From positions 3,905,629-3,969,628 of the forward strand of contig NC_080421.1 in assembly GCF_029873635.1 (NCBI RefSeq): 64,000 nt of DNA, read 5' to 3'. Below the pieces are notes generated by a model. It searched no databases. It saw nothing but the letters and a program-made list of their open reading frames with translations, and was not told where the DNA came from. This stretch comes from Malania oleifera (taxonomy: Eukaryota > Streptophyta > Magnoliopsida > Santalales > Ximeniaceae). The position numbers were made by a program, and so were the translations under genes. Shown piece after piece: positions 1-9,949 of the stretch. Every line of letters begins with the position of its first letter. The first letter of the stretch is position 1.

Positions 1-292
1 GATTCCAATGTGAAGTGGGTTGGGCCCTAAGTTAGAGAATGGGTGTGATTTGAATTTGAAATGATATGTTCAACATAGAAATTTTCTCATATTTTCTAGG
101 ATTGCAATGGGGAAGGGTGCTTAGGTTAGCAAATATGTAATTTTTTGGGTACCCTCAAGCTCAAAACAGAAAGGGCAGGTGCAGAGAGGAAAGGGAAGAA
201 CCAAAGAAGAGAAATCGAAAGCGAGGAAAATACCTATATGGGGGGAATGGTAAAAGCAGTTCTCTTTCTGTTTGTTTCCGAAACATCTATGT

Positions 293-412
293 CATGTTTG
301 GTTTGCAGATGGAATGAGAATAAGAAAGGAATGGAATGAAAAATTTAAATGGAAAATATGATGAAATCAAGTGAGAAATTCGATTCCATCCCATTCCTGT
401 GTGCCAACCATG
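293..412. repeat. Small MITE-like foldback
   Basis: The left end (CATGTTTGGTTTGCAGATGG) and the reverse complement of the right end (CATGGTTGGCACACAGGAAT) are imperfect inverted repeats about 120 bp apart, with GGAATG-rich arms. This looks like a very short non-autonomous DNA transposon downstream of the kinase gene. No clear target duplication was found. The rest of 1-766 is kinase 3' flank with nothing else recognisable. Confidence 0.35.
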
Positions 413-509
413 TGGCTAATACCATCTAGCCTGGATGAAAAGACTTCCAGACCACCTCGAAGTCACTCACAGCAGGTAAGAATTCCAACCCAGAAATGCA
501 AACAATTTG

Positions 510-515
510 TTTATT
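510..515 (-). promoter_or_regulatory. Candidate poly(A) signal of the kinase gene
   Basis: AATAAA on the minus strand, about 250 bases past the stop codon of the kinase gene ending at 767. The position is plausible for a plant near-upstream element, but the hexamer is common in AT-rich DNA. Confidence 0.3.
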
Positions 516-766
516 CTTAGAAGGGATTTCTTTGTTTTGTTGCTATTAAATTCATCAAAGCCAAACACACATTCAGGCTTGCACAGTTAGATCCTTCCAT
601 GGTATTAATTGCAACTGGATTCTACATGTCTAAATCTACAAACCACCTCAATTGTGATCGGGTGCAAACACTTCTTTCCCTCTCAATTTTACAAGAAAAA
701 CTGTAAATCTGCCAGCTGAGTTGATGACAAAACTGTCTCATCCAAAGTAAGATGGTAGAGGGGGTA

Positions 767-3700
767 CTAGTTGAAGCTTGATGACCGACTTCGCATTTTG
801 AAGTATTCCTCAATAGCGATACTGTTGCTTTGCTCCACACTACTGAGCGAAGTAGAGTCATCATCTACATCTAGAAATGCAAGACTCAAATGTGATTCCA
901 CGCTTGAGTCGGGATAAACTTCATCATCATTCTCACCCAGATTTTCCGAAACTTCTTGATCACTGGGTTGAGAAATCACAAAGTGGCTGACATCTTCTTC
1001 CCCTCTTAAGATTTTCAGTATCTGGAAAAAAAGGAAGAGGGCAAAAACAATGAGCTTCACTCCAATCATGGTATAACCTTTTTGCTAGGAATATGGCCAA
1101 TATATTTAAGTATCAGAAGTACTAAATTAACCTGGCTCATTCTAGGACGAAGCCGAGCTGTCCGGGTGATGCAGAGTGCAGCTCCAAGAACCATTCTTTG
1201 AACTTGAACCTCATCAAAATTTTGATTCAAGTTTGGGTCAAGTATGCCCCTTGGATCTCCACTCTCTAATATCGGCTTTGCCTGAATTCAAGACACCCAC
1301 CATAGAAACATGAACAAATATTATGAAAGTGAAAGTCTATTCGTGTAAGACCCTAAAGTTTACTCCTGTAGAAGACTCTTACCCACATGACTAAACTCTC
1401 TTGGGCCTTAGAAGTCTCAGAACCAATTGGTTTTCTTCCCGATAACAGTTCAAGTAGAACCACTCCAAAGGAGTAGACATCAATCTTGTCACTGATTTTC
1501 CCATACATGAAATACTCTGGAGCAAGATAGCCGAAAGTTCCAACTATGTCACCTTGAGTTAGAAGGTATGAAGTTGTTGGTGCCCATATTGCAAGCCCGA
1601 AATCCGATAACTGCACGGAGAAATAACTCGGTCATAATATTGAAAATTTTTTACATTTTAGATTTTCAACTACCATAACTACCATCTCCACAGCTAGGTG
1701 AATCACCTGTGGTTCAAACCCACTTGACAGTAGAATGTTCGAAGACTTGATGTCTCTATGTATTACGGGCCGAGAACATTCCTCATGTAGGTAACTTAAG
1801 GCTTCAGCAACCTGCAAAGCTATGTTAAATCTCACTTCCCATGACAACACGGACTTTTCTTCTGCATCTAAAATAAACTCTACATTAGTATATATAGGTT
1901 TATATTATAGGTACTCTAGGTTGTTATAGTGACAACAATCTTGATGATGACAATTGAAAATTATGAAATTCACTGGAAGCTAATTACCATGCAGGTTTTT
2001 CTCTAGACTTCCTTTAGATAAGTAATCATAAACAAAGATAAGATCATTATCTTCAATGCAGATTCCCAGCAAAGGCATAATGCTTTTGTGCTTCAATGAG
2101 GATATAATCTCAACTTCCAGGACAAAATCCTTCCATGCTTCCTTGGATGATTTCAAAATCTTTACCGCCACCGGTTTGCCATTAGGGAAAACCCCCTTGT
2201 ATACACGGCTGCACACTCCTCTTCCAATCAAATTTTCTACAGCAAAACCGAAAATTTCAGGAGCAGAAGTACTAAGCTTAGATTCCACCAGTAAAAAAAA
2301 AAAATTAGCTTGGTAGATCTCGGGGTTGATTAGAACCACAAACCTGAGGAAAAATTAGAAGTACAGTTCTTCAAAACCTCATAACTGAACCACTGGCACA
2401 TAGATGACATATTGCTGAGAAGAAGTTTCAACTTTTCTACTAGCTCACCAGTCTTTCCTCCCAAAGGAATTTCTTTGTTGTTTGAAGAAAATCTACCCTT
2501 CAGAGTAGTTTCCAGAGGAGACCGATTCGGCAAAGTCATTACCCATTGCACCACAGACATGTTTCTAGCTCCCAGGGCTTGTGATGTATCTACTGAAATC
2601 GCTCTTTGGAGTAGAGGCCAACCAGGACTCTGCTCTGAAGAGATTGAGAGTTCATCTGAAGAGAGAGAGACTGATCTCGCGGAAACTCGCCTGTGCTCAT
2701 CAACAAAACTAAAACAGTCATCCTTCAAAACTTCACTAACATTGCTCAATCCCTTTTCGAAACTCTGAACCACTTCGGAACCCAGCTTTTCTGTCTCTGA
2801 GGCCTCAGAATCACCATATTCCGAAGAATTTTCTTTGACAGTGGAGTTTCTTATTAGACAAATGCTTGGCTTTGGATCTCCACCAAGTCCTAACACAATT
2901 AACAGCAACTTAAATATTTCTTTTTATGAATGAAGCAATTAACAGAACAGTTTTGCAAGGAAACATATACAATACCCGGAAGAAGATTTCGAGAAAAGCT
3001 TCTGAAAATAACCTTCCCATCATGGATTGCCAGAACTTCGGTAGTCAGTGGCAATTGCTTGGCGCAATATCTGGCTTTTGAAGCCCAACCCCTGAGAAAA
3101 AACTTCTGTTGAGATTAATCAGAAAGGAATCTCACATGGTGAAATAAAATGCAGACTTGAGCTTCTGCTCCCCTTACCTGAGAGCATTCTGCCTGCTTAT
3201 CCCCAAAACTACAGCCGCGGCTGCATACTTCTTTGCCTCTCTCACCAAAACCTTTCGGATGGAGCTTCCCGACAAGGCCTTGCCAGTGAGTTCTACCTTC
3301 AAAAACCAAGTACATGGAATTATAATTCATTTCCTTTCTCCTTCTCAGATTGAACAAGGAAATTTATGAATCACAACCCTTCTTTCGATGACAAAAACTT
3401 CCATGAACTTCTAAGTAATCATTTCCCTCTCCTTCTCAGATTGAACACAAAAATTTAAGAATCACAAATCATCCAACAAGGTTTTCTAATAAGTCATAAT
3501 TCATTTTCCCCTCTCTTTCTCAGATTGAACTAAAAAAAATTTTAAAAATCACAAACCTGCTTCACATGACAAAGACCTTCATAATCTTCCAAATAATCAT
3601 CCAACAAGGCTTTATTCTTTGGACCGGATTCTGAAACATCGATGAAAAGCACAACACAAGTTCATGAGAAACCAAATACAAGTCAGTTCTCAGTAGCACA

Positions 3701-3889
3701 AAACCAGAATGAAACTTGAAATCTATCAGAACCTCTACAAACATGAATTGCAAGAACACGGTCGCCGGGTTCTGCAACTTTCACCAGAGCCCAGTTGAGC
3801 AGCTCTCTGCTCGTGCTGTCGATTAGGATCCCGACGAGCACGGCGCTCCTCTTCTCCACAGCCTTAACTTCCTGGCGATCAACTGTCAT
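767..3889 (-). CDS. USP-domain receptor-like cytoplasmic kinase (RLCK VI type)
   Basis: Ten exons on the minus strand: 3889-3733, 3630-3557, 3296-3178, 3091-2976, 2889-2344, 2236-1988, 1867-1707, 1610-1383, 1281-1132, 1021-767. All introns are GT-AG and phases join to 685 codons including stop (684 aa). Residues about 10-150 form a universal stress protein / adenine-nucleotide hydrolase-like domain. A Ser-rich linker runs to about 337, and a Ser/Thr kinase domain follows from 338. Visible kinase residues: glycine loop [12 protein letters not shown], Lys363 in VAVKILK, HRD Asp459 in [13 protein letters not shown] Asp477, and GTFGYLAPE. All catalytic residues are present, so it should be active. 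No signal peptide or membrane segment is visible; a soluble cytoplasmic or membrane-peripheral kinase is expected. The acidic C-terminal tail ([20 protein letters not shown]) is typical of the family. Exon 6 is placed at the GTAG before AAAATTTG because this keeps the frame and gives the family's usual junction before NLIGRG. The substrate is unknown. Confidence 0.93.
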
Positions 3890-4739
3890 TTTCCCAAATG
3901 ACTTCTTTGATCTTTCACAGATTCAAAACATTCTGCCAAATTCAAAATTTCTCAGTTCCTGAAAAGATCATCTCAAAAATTAGGTCACTTCAATGCTTTA
4001 AAGCAGCAATCCATGAATTTAAATCATACCCATTAAAGCATGCTGAGTGATAAAAAATTAAAAGAAGAAAACCAGGAGATATGAATCGTATGGACTTAAT
4101 CTGCATTATTGACAGAAAAATCAAATAAAAATGTCCATTGTGAAAAGAACAAACAACTGCCTGACGACATGAATCTCTATCGAATCGAAATAAGCATGTT
4201 TTAAAAAAGCAATTGCCGCGCCAAATTAAGATCGTCAGCCGACCTACCGCAACTAAATTCGAGATGGGAAAATGTTAAAATAACAAAAGGGTGGAATATT
4301 TGGCGACGACGATGACGATCGAGCTTATTTAAGCAAATGGGTATTCTTTTTTAAATCAGAGAAATATTTGAAATATCAAAGATAATGAGACAGTGGGGGC
4401 TGCAAGCGTCGGTGAGAGAGAGAGAGAGAGGAGAGGGCAAAAGTTTGAGCGTCGGAAAATAGAGGAAAGATAGGGAGATTTAAGGCATTTAAAGTTTTTG
4501 GGTCCGTTAAACTACCGGCTGATGTTCGCGGGAAACCCTTGCCATCCGGTCACTGCATCGACCCACAAAGGAGCCTGAAATCTCTCCACCGGCTACTGCG
4601 GGTAGACGAACAACGGGCACCTCGCACCCCCTACCAGATGTAACGGTAAAATTAACGGTAAAGTTCAATTTTAAGGTGCTAAATGCTAATTAATGAGAAC
4701 GGCAATTTTTGAACTTTGGATATGCAGAAAACGAAGTTC
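3890..4739 (-). promoter_or_regulatory. 5' flank and leader of the kinase gene
   Basis: No coding potential. Upstream of the start at 3889 lies a short GA/CT microsatellite (about 4412-4432), which reads as a CT-rich tract on the gene's own strand, common in plant 5' leaders. A relatively GC-rich patch follows at 4500-4640. The transcription start cannot be fixed from sequence alone. Confidence 0.4.
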
Positions 4740-6590
4740 TTCTCCTTATTATTTATTAATATATCATGACTTTCAGTGAAAGAATACCGTGATTACATTA
4801 CAAGTACTGAGAGATTACAGATAAAAAAGATATTAAAGGTCTCCCAAAAATAACACCAACTACCAACCAAAACAGGACTATAAATCCAAATAAAACTAAA
4901 TAAGAAACAAATCTAAATAAGCCTAATAAAAATAAAAATAATAATATAAATTAAAACTAAAAAAATATAAACCAACCAAACAAACATCGAGAGATAACTA
5001 ATGACAAAAGGAAGTGAGATCCAACCTATCCATTCAAAGAATACCTTTTAGAAAATGTGGTAAAAGATGTTGTTCTTCGTAAATGACATTGTTTCTTATT
5101 TCTCTCTCTAACGAGAAAATCAATCGCACTATTGTCTTCCTTATATTGATGGATCATCATGAAATTCACTCATTCTAATTCCGTTACAAGGTCCTTCCAA
5201 AAATCTCAAAGATACCATAAGGTATATCTACCTTTTCGAAACCAATCAACAACAATTCTCGAGTCACTTTCAATAATCACATTAAAATAATGAAGTTGTT
5301 TGCAAAAACGAATTCCTTCTTAGATTACTTTTAATTCCGCACTATTGTTCGTATTATTGCCAAAATAGCTTGAAAAAGCCGCTTTCACCATGACATGACA
5401 GTCCCGAATGATTCCTCCACCTCCTGAAGTACCCAGATTGCCCCTACAACTCCCATCACAATTAAGTTTTATCCATCCTATTGGGGATTTAACCCACGAG
5501 ATAATTTTTCTAGGCCTGACGCAAACTCCCTGATGCTGAATTTGAAACTCTTTCAAAATCGTAATGTCCGATATCTTTAATTTTTGAAAAGAATTAGAAC
5601 TCTCAGCTAAAGAACTAACCTAGTATCGAACACTTCTCCACGTCTAATCCGCACTTTGGTAAACTCCTTCCATTCTCGCTTTACATCTTCGATTCCAGAG
5701 GTACCACGTAATCAAATACAAAATCAAACTGATTAAAATACCTTTAATAGATTATTTTCTAACATAGTGGAACCAATTTGCAATTCTATTTTTCCAGGGA
5801 AGGAACTGTTGGAAAGAAATCCCCAACACCACACTAACCCGACGCCAAACCTCTGAAACCACCTCACCTAAAGAAAGAATGTGATCAGTGTTTTCCTGAC
5901 TTCTCTACACACAGCAATCACAAGTCAAAACCATCGATATTCCTTTTACCTGAATTCTATCATCTACTATCAAGCATCTAAATCAAACTTTCCATAAACA
6001 CATTAAGATTCTTCTAGTCAATAGAAAATGTCAAAACTACTCATTCCACTCAAAATTATCACTTCTACTTCTCACTGCCTCCCATGTCGTTTTTGTAGGA
6101 AAATTTTCATCAGGGGCAAGCTTCCAGATGAATATATCATGACCACTTTTACCAACTGATACATTATGCAAGATTTTCATTGTTCTGTCGACCCCAACCA
6201 ATTCCATTAATAAATAAGAGTTCCAGTTGTTATTCAGTCAGCAATCCTTAATACATAGTTTCTTGTTCGAAATATCCTCAATGTGCATCACTAACGGGCC
6301 TAATGTAATCCACCTATCAAACCAAAAAGAAGAATTCTCACCTCTCACCAAAATTTTAACAACATTATCCATAACTTCCGGAATTGTGGCCATCACTGAT
6401 TTCAAGAATCGAGAATCATTTGGTCTCCCCTTCCTTATTAATAAATGATCATTTCTACAATTTTTAACTCTGAAAAAATCTGACCATAGATTGTTAGAAG
6501 TGAGTAGTCTGAAGGAAAATTTCATAAGAAGCGATTTTTGGACTTCTTTAAGATCTCTCAAGCTCATACCCCCTTAAAACACACGCTGGA
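4740..6590 (-). mobile_element. 5'-truncated LINE (L1-type with RNase H), 3' half
   Basis: Read on the minus strand. About 6567-6238 matches the region after reverse transcriptase in plant LINEs (start MSLRDLKEVQKSLLMKFSFR, then LWSDFFR and FWFDRW). About 5556-5160 is a plant-LINE RNase H: WIKLNCDGSCRGNLG, GGGGIIRD, NNSAEL, then IIESDSRIVVDWF, showing the Asp-Glu-Asp catalytic pattern. The reading is interrupted by several stops and frame changes. Nothing of the endonuclease or RT core remains, so it is 5'-truncated at about 6590. The 3' end lies near 4740, in an AT-rich stretch on the element strand. No clean target duplication found. Confidence 0.75.
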
Positions 6591-6595
6591 AGGTT

Positions 6596-6961
6596 TTAGT
6601 GACCGTTTGAATAAGAATTTTACTTTTTATATTTTATTTTTTAACAAAAAATGAGGCTAATTTTTCTTCATATTTTTTTATTTATAATAATATTATCAAA
6701 AATAAAAATTATTCTATTATAATTAAAAATTAAAAGCAATCAATATTAATGACATAAAAGAATATTTTCAATTCACAAGATTTCTTACTTTGTGAGAATA
6801 GAAGGAGAGTTGTCACAAATTATACAGTGTAATTCTTTTTTTTTTTATACATACAAATTATTTCCTTAAATTCAAACTTGTGAACAATTATCACAAAGAA
6901 GTAACCTGACCTTTAATTTGATAAATTTCTATTAATCAAATTTTTTTCAATTAATTTGATC

Positions 6962-6998
<37 letters not shown>

Positions 6999-7076
6999 CT
7001 TTCCTTGATAATCAAATATGAAAAAATACACTCTTCTTATATTTCTTTAATATTCTCTAAGTTCCGAACAGGTAAG
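6596..7076. repeat. AT-rich dispersed repeat, copy 1 (MITE-like), with (AT)n
   Basis: Shares order and wording with the AT-rich segments at about 10925-11210, 20680-20960 and 23141-23910. All contain a motif like ATTATTTTAATATGATTAAA, a TTGATTTGGTATATTTTT-like stretch, then CTTTCCTTGATAA and a purine-poor end. This copy carries an (AT)n run at about 6965-6996. No coding potential. Confidence 0.45.
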
Positions 7077-7082
7077 ACATTT

Positions 7083-7516
7083 TTTTGCAGCCAAAAATTG
7101 AACGACCTTCACGATCCCTAATCGTAACCACCTGAAAAGAGATATATAAGTAAGGGTTGGAGGACCCGGGGTATACTCCGGGGGATCTCTCCGATGCCTA
7201 AGTCAAAGATTGGCTTGAGAGGTTTTTTATGCAACAGTAAAGTAGAGTTTAGAATGAGATACCTTAACCTCTTCTCTAAATCCCCATTTATAGTGATGGA
7301 GTTTCACCCAAGGGTGATGTGTCATTTATTGGCAAATTATGGTGCAAGCGTGAATCGCTCCGATTGTTATAGCATTGGCATAGATTGTTCTTGTCATCAT
7401 GGAGTTGGCATCAATTGCTCTGACTGAGCAGTTGACTTAGGTGGTAACTGCCCTCATCAATGTTGGGTTCTAGTCTCCTCTAGACTTATAGTAAATGATA
7501 TATTTGGCATATATCA
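7083..7516 (-). repeat. 3' LTR of the non-autonomous element
   Basis: 434 bp, aligned by eye over its full length with 9515-9944. On the minus strand it begins TGATATATGCC. It contains the conserved block with GGGGGATCTCTCCGATGCC shared with the LTRs at 33.7 and 55.7 kb. Its terminal TG/CA has decayed at the left edge (TTTTGCAG). Confidence 0.85.
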
Positions 7517-7687
7517 GTTCCCCCCCCCCCCCCCTCTTCAGTTTCGAATTTTTGAAGCTGGCTTCCGAAGTTCAAAAGTTGTTGTTATTTTATTTTTATT
7601 CATTTTTTGTCGAGCAGCTCTTCTTGAGGCATTTTGGGCTGCTTGTGGCTTAATGAGACGTGCTCTTCTTTTTTGCCATTTCTGGCC

Positions 7688-8115
7688 CAATGAGCTATGT
7701 TCATATTTTGGGTCGTTTATGGGTCTCACGAGTGTTGCTCGTCAGTTAGACCGATTCTTCTTTTCTTAATGAGTTGTGCTCATTTTTTGGGCAATCTTTT
7801 GGCCTCACGAGCGATGATCATTAGTGGGGCCGATTCTTCTTTGCCTAATGAGTTGTGCTCATTTTTTGGGCAGTCTTCTGGCCTTACGAGCATTGCTCGT
7901 AAGTTGGGCTGATTCTTCCTTGTCTAATGAGTTGTGTTCATTTTTTGGGATATCTTCTGGCCTCACGAGCGTTGCTCGTCAATTGGGCCGATTCTTCCTT
8001 ACCTAATGAGTTATGCTCAATTTTTGGGCAGTTTTCTGGCCTCACAAGTGTTGCCCATTAGTTGGACCAATTCTTTTTTTTCCTAATGAGTTGTGCTCAT
8101 CTTTTGGGTTATATC
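7688..8115. repeat. 79-bp tandem array, about 5-6 copies, two hairpins per unit
   Basis: The marker TAATGAGTTGTGCTCAT recurs at 7767, 7846, 7925, 8004 and 8084 (steps 79, 79, 79, 80), with a diverged copy at 7688. Each unit contains two inverted repeats: ATGAG-TTGTG-CTCAT and ACGAGC-GTT-GCTCGT. Point differences between units often keep the stems pairable. It lies in the interior of the non-autonomous LTR element, near its 3' LTR. Function unknown; no coding frame is conserved. Confidence 0.85.
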
Positions 8116-8119
8116 TTTA

Positions 8120-9020
8120 GTAACATTTTGGTAATTTATGATATTGGGATGGTTGTTCAATTCGACAGGATCTTGCAGTTTTGATTTCATTAAGGTTAAA
8201 AATGTGAGTTTTGGTATTTTCAATATTAGTTAAGATCGGAAAACAGTTCGAGATGGATTTGTTTCAAAGGGTTTGGACGTGTATGCACCAAGTGTTCGAT
8301 CATTTGCGGCAAAGGGAACTGCAGGTGAGCGTGCAGTGTTATAGATTTCGCAGACTACTTTCGTGTCGTCTGGGTCATTTGTGGGGTCTATAAACTCAGA
8401 TTATTCGATTATATCTCAGTTGATCCGTGAGTCTCATGTTGGATTTTATGGACATGGGGTTGTGAGTGCAGTGACAGATTGAAGTTTGAGATTGAGATCT
8501 GCGAGATGTCTATCATTGATGACGGTAATTTTATTACTATTTGTTTTGATTATGGTGTGGATTGTTCAGCTGATTGGGCTCCAGGTGCTCGATAGAATGT
8601 CACTAAGTAGCTCGATTTTGCTGTTTGAGGTTTTGTCAATTGCAGTTACTACAATTGTGCAATTTCAATGTGCGTCGCAATTTCAACTCAAATTTCTAAT
8701 TGCAATTTCAAATTCACTGTTCAGAGTACTGTTCAGCACACATGAATGTGCAAGAGTAATTATTGTCGACCCCATGGTGCATTCGGCCAACCCATTGGAA
8801 TTTCAAAGGTTGGCTTTGTTTATTTGACTGGCAGTGCAGTTGTCATGACCCCACTATGCATTTGATGCATAGGTCATTGTTCAATCAATTAAATAACTTG
8901 AACATCCTATTAATTATTATTAGTCATTAAGGCAGAGCTTTTCAAGTGTTGAAATTGTGGCATCTATTTATTTTTATTTTTTTAAAATTATTATTATATG
9001 ATGGAGAAAAAATCATACCT
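8120..9020. other. Non-coding interior of the LTR element
   Basis: No gag, protease, RT or integrase similarity is visible. Short open frames here are not supported by composition or homology. This is filler between the tandem array and the captured gene fragment. Confidence 0.4.
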
Positions 9021-9024
9021 TGAG

Positions 9025-9430
9025 AATAGGCACGTTGGCTACATAAATCTTGCACATAGAAACATCAATTGTAGTCGGATTTGCATTAGATCCAAAATTT
9101 CCCAATATCGCAAGCTAGGTCCCGGTTATTCATCCATCAATTTTCTTACTTGGCTTCTTCAACACGAGCAAAGCGTCATTGATGTACTTGAACGTAATAA
9201 ACTCGTACCCTTTACTTTTCCCAGTGACCTTGCCAAGGATCGCGACAGCTTCTTCGAAGTCACCGTAGGTGGAGAAGAGAGTGAAGAGGTTCTTGATGGT
9301 AGTGTCTCATCCAAGGCCGCGAATGAAGAGTTTGCATTGGGTAGGGTCCTGATCAGTGATGGATCAGATGGCGTCAAGTACGTCTAGGTGTCGGACAGCG
9401 GCATTTCGGACAATCTCAATCGAACCAATA
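9025..9430 (-). pseudogene. Captured fragment of a UBA2-type two-RRM RNA-binding protein gene
   Basis: Read on the minus strand, it shows IEIVRNAAVRHLDVLDA, then KLFIRGLGWDT (RNP2), GKSKGYEFITFKY (RNP1) and LKKPSKKIDG. After a short gap comes a second RRM start, MCKIYVANVP. The order and wording match plant UBP1-associated protein 2 (UBA2) proteins, nuclear hnRNP-like binders of U-rich RNA. Only part of the gene is present, without introns, and the frame is not open throughout, so it is a broken copy. It lies between the PBS and the tandem array, in the same orientation as its host element, as expected for a transcript fragment captured during reverse transcription. No parental gene is in this window. 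Confidence 0.72.
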
Positions 9431-9494
9431 CATTGACCTTCAATTATTTGATGTAGTCATGATCAAGGATTGAAAGAAAAAACCTCTCAAAAAG

Positions 9495-9513
9495 TTCCCA
9501 CAGACGGCGCCAA
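9495..9513 (-). other. Primer-binding site of the non-autonomous element
   Basis: The minus strand reads TTGGCGCCGTCTGTGGGAA directly after the 5' LTR end (ACAACA). It is identical to the site at 56156-56174 in the autonomous Tat-lineage element. Confidence 0.8.
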
Positions 9514-9514
9514 C

Positions 9515-9944
9515 TGTTGTAACAAAAAATTGAACAGCCTCCACGATCCCTGATCACAACCACTTGAAAAGAGATAAATAATTAAGGCTTGGAAGATCAA
9601 GGGTATACTCCGGGGGATCTCTCTGATGCCCAAGTTATCGGCTTGAGAGGTTTTTTATATAACAGTAAAGTAGAGTTTAAAATGAAATACCTTAACCTCT
9701 TCTCTAAATCCTTATTTATAGTGATGAAGTTTGACCCAAGGGTAATGTGTCATTTATTGACAAATTATGGTTCAAGGGTGAATTGCTCCAATTGTTATAG
9801 CATTGGCGTAAATTGCTCTAGTTATCATGAAACTGGTGTCAATTGTTCTGACTGAACAATTGACTTAGGTGGTAATTGCCTTCATCAATGTTAGACTTTT
9901 GTCTCCTTTAGACTTATGGTAAGTGATATATTCAGGGTATATCA
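9515..9944 (-). repeat. 5' LTR of the non-autonomous element
   Basis: 430 bp. On the minus strand it starts TGATATACCC and ends TTACAACA. Aligned along its whole length with 7083-7516. Contains the CCGGGGGATC block (minus: GATCCCCCGGAGTATACCC) common to all Tat-type LTRs in the window. Confidence 0.88.
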
Positions 9945-9949
9945 TATTT

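Larger units (their letters stand above)
7083..9944 (-). mobile_element. Non-autonomous LTR element, Tat-type LTRs (2.9 kb)
   Basis: Two direct LTRs (7083-7516 and 9515-9944, about 430 bp each) flank a 2-kb interior without gag or pol. The near-match TSD is CATTT (7078-7082) / TATTT (9945-9949). On the minus strand the 5' LTR is at right. Immediately inside it, at 9513-9495, is a primer-binding site TTGGCGCCGTCTGTGGGAA. The same site is found next to the LTR of the autonomous element at 55.7 kb. Beside the other LTR is a G-rich polypurine tract (about 7517-7545 on the plus strand, a C run). The interior holds a 79-bp tandem array and a captured RRM gene fragment (separate entries). The LTRs differ at a noticeable fraction of sites by eye, so the insertion is not recent. 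Its machinery must have come from elsewhere, plausibly from Tat-lineage elements. Confidence 0.85.

Noticed and set aside
2056-2768. Plus-strand frames inside the kinase locus
   Set aside because: Antisense to kinase exons 5 and 6, with no similarity of their own.
7688-8115. CRISPR-like repeat array
   Set aside because: The repeats are contiguous 79-bp units without spacers, in a plant retroelement.
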